A stretch of 20,915 nt of DNA from NCBI GenBank assembly GCA_001465935.1, contig LNKV01000013.1, positions 817,763-838,677 of the forward strand. The letters are read 5' to 3'. The first letter of the stretch is position 1. Each line of letters begins with the position of its first letter. The DNA is from Clarireedia homoeocarpa. Lineage: Eukaryota; Ascomycota; Leotiomycetes; Helotiales; Rutstroemiaceae. Positions 17,372 to 20,915 of this stretch are shown here, one piece after another. The notes beneath the pieces were generated by a model, which was given only the letters and a program-made list of their open reading frames with translations, was not told the origin of the DNA and did no database searches. Made by a program: the position numbers and the translations under genes.

Positions 17372-19455
17372 ATGGCTTACAAACTTTTATTGTGCTTAGC
17401 GGTAGCAACCACCGTAGCAAATGCAGCCCAACGTGAGTTTACCAGATATAGATTATAGGAGTCGATAACTGATACACTATCTCTTAGCTGATTACAACTA
17501 CGAAATACTACAGAGGCGCGATTCCAGCATTGGCTATGCACCTACGACGGTCCAATGCCCATCTGATAGACCTAGTCTTCGGGACTCTCTTTCGCTATCC
17601 TCACAAGAGGAAATATGGCTAAAGAAGAGGCGAACGAATACAATTCCGGCGACGCGCAATCTCCTGGCACGGCTCAACATTTCTGACTTCAACTCCGATG
17701 CATACTTCGATGCGACCAAAGAGTCAGATCTCCCCACTATTGCCGTCGTAGTCTCCGGTGGCGGCTATCGTGCCTTGTTGAATGGCGCTGGAGCTGTTGC
17801 TGCCTTCGATAATCGCACTGAAAAATCAACAGATGCCGGTCAGATTGGAGGCCTTCTGCAGTCCGCAACTTATTTTTCTGGTCTTTCCGGGGGTGGATGG
17901 TTAGTTTCATCTCTTTACGGCAACGGATTTCCCACTATTGAGGAGATCCTGAAGACAGATGAATCGGATCCCCTTTGGCAGTTCGATTATGCTCTTTGGG
18001 AAGGCCCTGACCTCGGTGCTACGGGGACGTCGAATGGCGAAGCGTATTTCTCTCAGCTCATAGCGCAGGTTCAGGCAAAGGTTGATGCCGGCTTTAACAC
18101 ATCAATCACTGACGTATGGGGGCGGGCGTTAGCTTACCAACTTTTCGAAATTTCCACGGTAAACAAATGTTAGTGCAGCTCCTCTACTTCCGCTTTTCTT
18201 GATGGGTAATTAATATGATCTAGCACATACCTTCTCTTCTATCCAAGACAACTCCGAATTTATGTCTGGAAATTTACCGATGCCTATCCTCGTCGCCGAC
18301 GGTCGCAACGAAGGCCAGGTATATTTGTATTCTACAAATACTACTAATTACGAATTCAACCCATGGGAGATGGGATCTTTTGATAAGATTGGTTTCGTCC
18401 CTTTGCGCTATGTGGGATCGAACTTCAGTGAGGGAAAGATTCCCTTAGGCCAGCAATGCGTAACTGGCTATGATCAATTTAGCTTTGTGTATGGCACATC
18501 AAGCTCCTTGTTCAACCAGATTATCCTTCAGATGGGCAGTTCAGACATGGTACCTAGTGTATTGAAGGGCCTTCTGACTAAATTCCTTAAGCAACTAGGA
18601 GACGTTAGTGATGATATTGCTGATTGGTCACCTAGTGAGTGACTCAACAAGAAATATTGGGATTTTTCTAACAATAGCGGCACAGATCCTTTCTACGGTT
18701 GGAAACCCGAAACAAATCCCAGTGCGGGCTCTAAACGACTTACCCTCATCGACGGCGGTGAAGACCTTCAAAACATTCCATTCACACCTCTAATTCAACC
18801 ATCCCGCCGCGTGGACGTTATATTTGCCGTAGATTCATCAGCAGACACGCTTGATAAGGGAGGGATGAACTGGCCTAATGGTACTGCTATGGTCGCTACA
18901 TACGAACGATCGCTGGCACAAGACAACGGCACGACCTTTCCTTCCGTTCCTGACGTGAATACCTTCGTCAATTTAGGCCTAAACTCTCGTCCAACTATGT
19001 TTGGTTGCGACGCGCATAACTTATCATCTAAGAGCACTGCTCCCTTGGTTGTATATCTGCCAAATGCGCCCTACGTTTACCATTCAAACGTTTCAACTTT
19101 TACTATGCAATACCCAACCGATCAACGGAACGCGGTAGTGCAAAATGGGTATGATGTGGTGACCATGGGAAATGGGACACTTGACTCGGAATGGCCGACC
19201 TGTATTGGCTGTGCAGTGATGGCACGCAGTTGGAACAGGACCGGCACTAAATTTCCGGATGTGTGCAATGCTTGCTTTAACCGGTATTGTTGGAATGGCA
19301 CAGTTGACACTAGCAAGCCAACTCCATACCAACCCACGACTCGTCTTACCGCGATCAAGCTTCAAAGCGCAGCAGCGCACTCAGGGTCAGCTAACATTAG
19401 CTTGCGGTATGGAGCGGTCATGGTAGTCGTGCTAATGATGGCGAGCATCTTCTAA
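17372..19455 (+). CDS. plb: Secreted, GPI-anchored phospholipase B / lysophospholipase, 4 exons
   Basis: The enzyme removes acyl chains from phospholipids and lysophospholipids at the cell surface. Proposed exons are 17372-17432, 17488-18168, 18224-18634 and 18686-19455 (1923 nt, 640 residues, normal for the family). Introns of 55, 55 and 51 nt start GTGAGT, GTTAGT and GTGAGT. The third acceptor is set at 18685 because it restores the family's PNPFYGW across the joint. Residues 1-18 are a signal peptide ending ANA. Catalytic features: SGGGYRA with R115, GLSGGGWL with the likely nucleophile S154, and IDGGEDLQN with the likely catalytic D407. Other family blocks are WGRALAYQL, PMPILVADGR, EFNPWEMGSFD, GTSSSLFNQ, DSSAD, FGCDA and CWNGT. 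The hydrophobic tail (YGAVMVVVLMMASIF) after a Ser/Ala/Gly-rich stretch is a GPI signal. The usual GLSGGSWL reads GLSGGGWL. There are many N-glycosylation sites. The splice site after residue 247 is the least certain. The gene looks intact. Confidence 0.9.
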
Positions 19456-19584
19456 GAGTTATTTAATAGTGTACATATAGACCACACTTGTATCGGCGCC
19501 TAATGCCAATGTACAGACTGGGAATGGAGTTGTCTATTGAAACAATGCAGAATGTTTTTCACAAGTACAAGTGTGCAATAACTC
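19456..19584. repeat. Inverted repeat in the 3' region of the phospholipase gene
   Basis: GAGTTATT (19456-19463) and CACACTTGTA (19483-19492) recur inverted as TACAAGTGTG (19566-19575) and AATAACTC (19577-19584). It starts with the first base after the stop codon. The arm spacings (19 and 1 bp) resemble those of the inverted repeat in the promoter region, although the sequences differ. Confidence 0.6.
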
Positions 19585-19939
19585 AGGCCTCTAGTTGAAG
19601 ACAGACACGTACGACGCCTTGGAAACCTCGGAGACGAACAATTTGAATAGCCATGACACAAGCTCACAAGCGGCATAACTAGGTATATTCGCAGCTTTCT
19701 AGATAGTCTCAGCTGACTTTAATTTACCGTATTTAATCAGAAAATACTGATATCACGATTCCGATTCTAGTTGTAAATGACGGACTGATTATTTTCTATA
19801 GCTATCAGCGCGTCTGAACGTCTGAACCTCGATATCGATACTAGATGACGCTCACCTAAGGTGACTGATTGATTGATTTTATCCTACTCCGTTTCAGCTG
19901 CGTTTTCTCTGTAGCTATCGTTCAAGGCTCGTAGAAGCG
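19585..19939. other. Intergenic stretch, no supported gene
   Basis: Mixed composition with small direct repeats (CGTCTGAACGTCTGAAC near 19811, TGATTGATTGATT near 19865). No coding frame, RNA gene or mobile-element end was recognised. Confidence 0.5.
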
Positions 19940-20430
19940 CTTTGCTTCGTCTGTCGCATCCACTGTACCAATAATCTCCCCCTAGCGTTCAGCTTTCGTG
20001 TGTGTGCTATCTTCCCCCCGCGCCCCCAGGGCATAGAATATGTTCCGTTGTCTCCGGTTTTCCTCAAATGTGAAGATGCTGTTCGCTAGGTTCCTATGTG
20101 GCCGTGTGTTATGGTGTGACCTGCTATCAAGCGCAGCGGAGGCAGCCTTCCGTCGCGACACAGCTTTACAAGATCGATACTCCGTTTGTACATACTGTCG
20201 AGCTTACTGAGCATACGAGCTCTCGTATAAATCTCCTCAGCGTCTCGTTCGCTTTCTGCTGTAGGTCGCGGTCTTATTTTTCTCAGGCCTCCTAGAAGTT
20301 CGGTTATAATAATTTGCAGTTCATTCGATTTGGATATTATACACTTGCGTTATAGTGTTAGTATTATCGGTTGAGGCGTAGCTATAATATAAAGGTTATC
20401 TCTTCTTTCTTTATTGTCCCGCGAGGCCTT
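19940..20430 (-). pseudogene. Unidentified coding-like remnant
   Basis: On the minus strand a frame from about 20430 to 20090 has one internal TAA. It reads plausibly as protein: ELLGGLRKIRPRPTAESERD, AEEIYTRARMLSKLDSMYKR, then LCRDGRLPPLRLIAGHTI. A second frame continues from about 20090 to 19935 (NSIFTFEENRRQRNIFYALG, then GEIIGTVDATDEAKRFYEP) with one internal TAG where Trp would fit. The two parts could be one gene split by a frameshift or an intron. I do not recognise the family. It borders the AT-saturated block, so it may be the less mutated edge of a repeat. Confidence 0.35.
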
Positions 20431-20444
20431 TATAGCCCAGCCTC

Positions 20445-20915
20445 TTAGACTCACTATATTATATTATAGAAAATATATAAGAAAAGAGGATTATATTATA
20501 AAGATTTAAATTAAATTAAAGATAAAATATAAACTAAGTTATTTTAAATTAAAACTACTATTTATATATATTTAAAATATAATTATTTAACTTTCTTTAA
20601 TAAATTTTTTTTATAATAAATAGTAATTATATTATAAATTAAAATTTAAAGTAATAATAATAAATAAAAAACTTTTTTTAATAATTTTCTAAATTTTAAA
20701 CTTTCTAATAATTTATAAATTAAAGAAAATAATTAATAATTTATTATTAAATTAATATAATAAACTATCTTTATTAATTTATATAATAAAAATAAATAAA
20801 TATAAAATAGAATAAATATTAGTTTATTATTTAAAATAAAGATTATTAAAATATTATATTTAATAAAGAGATTATAATATTAACTTAGTTTAATATAAAA
20901 TATTAGATTTTAAAA
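20445..20915. other. AT-saturated, RIP-like repeat block (right edge)
   Basis: Composition changes sharply to almost pure A/T. About 20721-20915 can be laid alongside 195-381 in the same orientation, with ordered matches such as TAATATAATAAACT, AATAAATATTA.TTTATTATT, TATAATATTAA and TAATATAAAAT. No gene is readable. The block continues beyond the window. Confidence 0.7.

Noticed and set aside
20098..20295. A 65-codon open frame on the plus strand
   Set aside because: It starts without an ATG, and the opposite strand gives a more protein-like reading over the same bases.
1..20915. CRISPR arrays, tRNA or rRNA genes
   Set aside because: No regularly spaced repeats of CRISPR type and no tRNA- or rRNA-like sequence were recognised by eye on either strand.

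Overview
The window looks like part of a filamentous ascomycete (Pezizomycotina) chromosome. Short GT-AG introns with CTAAC-like branch sites, a HET-domain gene, a GPI-type secreted phospholipase B and a secreted metzincin-like protein all point there. Gene islands of normal composition alternate with AT-saturated blocks in which glutamine and tryptophan codons have become stops. That C-to-T / G-to-A signature is typical of repeat-induced point mutation (RIP). Nothing suggests a prokaryote, phage or CRISPR system.

Layout. 1-726: AT-saturated repeat DNA. 727-901: solo or truncated LTR, related to the Ty3/gypsy LTRs further right, lying just upstream of a HET (heterokaryon incompatibility) gene at 978-3198 that is broken by one frameshift. 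3204-4016: a second, unrelated LTR (TG...CA, 374 bp) starting 5 bp after the HET stop, followed by a decayed gag start. 4017-6604: AT-rich DNA in which a Ty1/copia-like gag-pol can still be read through the mutations. 6605-13237: a complete but dead chromodomain-type Ty3/gypsy element with two 218-bp LTRs, gag, protease, RT, RNase H, integrase and chromodomain. 13381-13790: the C-terminal end of a Tc1/mariner-like transposase. 13912-14121: a copia-type solo LTR (TGTTG...CAACA).

The right part holds two genes that appear intact, arranged head to head and about 2.15 kb apart. On the minus strand (15216-14159, three exons) is a secreted protein whose zinc motif HEFGHTFGFPD appears only after splicing, because an intron lies between HEF and GH. 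On the plus strand (17372-19455, four exons) is a 640-residue phospholipase B with signal peptide and GPI-type tail. Their shared intergenic region carries a 501-bp MITE with long terminal inverted repeats and a TA target duplication, a 57-bp tandem duplication and an inverted repeat beside the phospholipase promoter. 19940-20430 holds an unidentified minus-strand coding remnant, and 20445-20915 is AT-saturated DNA resembling the left edge of the window.

How it fits together: two secreted-enzyme genes and a self-recognition gene sit inside a transposon graveyard, as expected for a fast-evolving compartment of a plant- or insect-associated fungus; that lifestyle is inference. I did not find a clearly novel multi-gene system. 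The best leads are the LTR in promoter position on the HET gene, the split-motif metzincin, and the MITE between the two secreted-enzyme genes.
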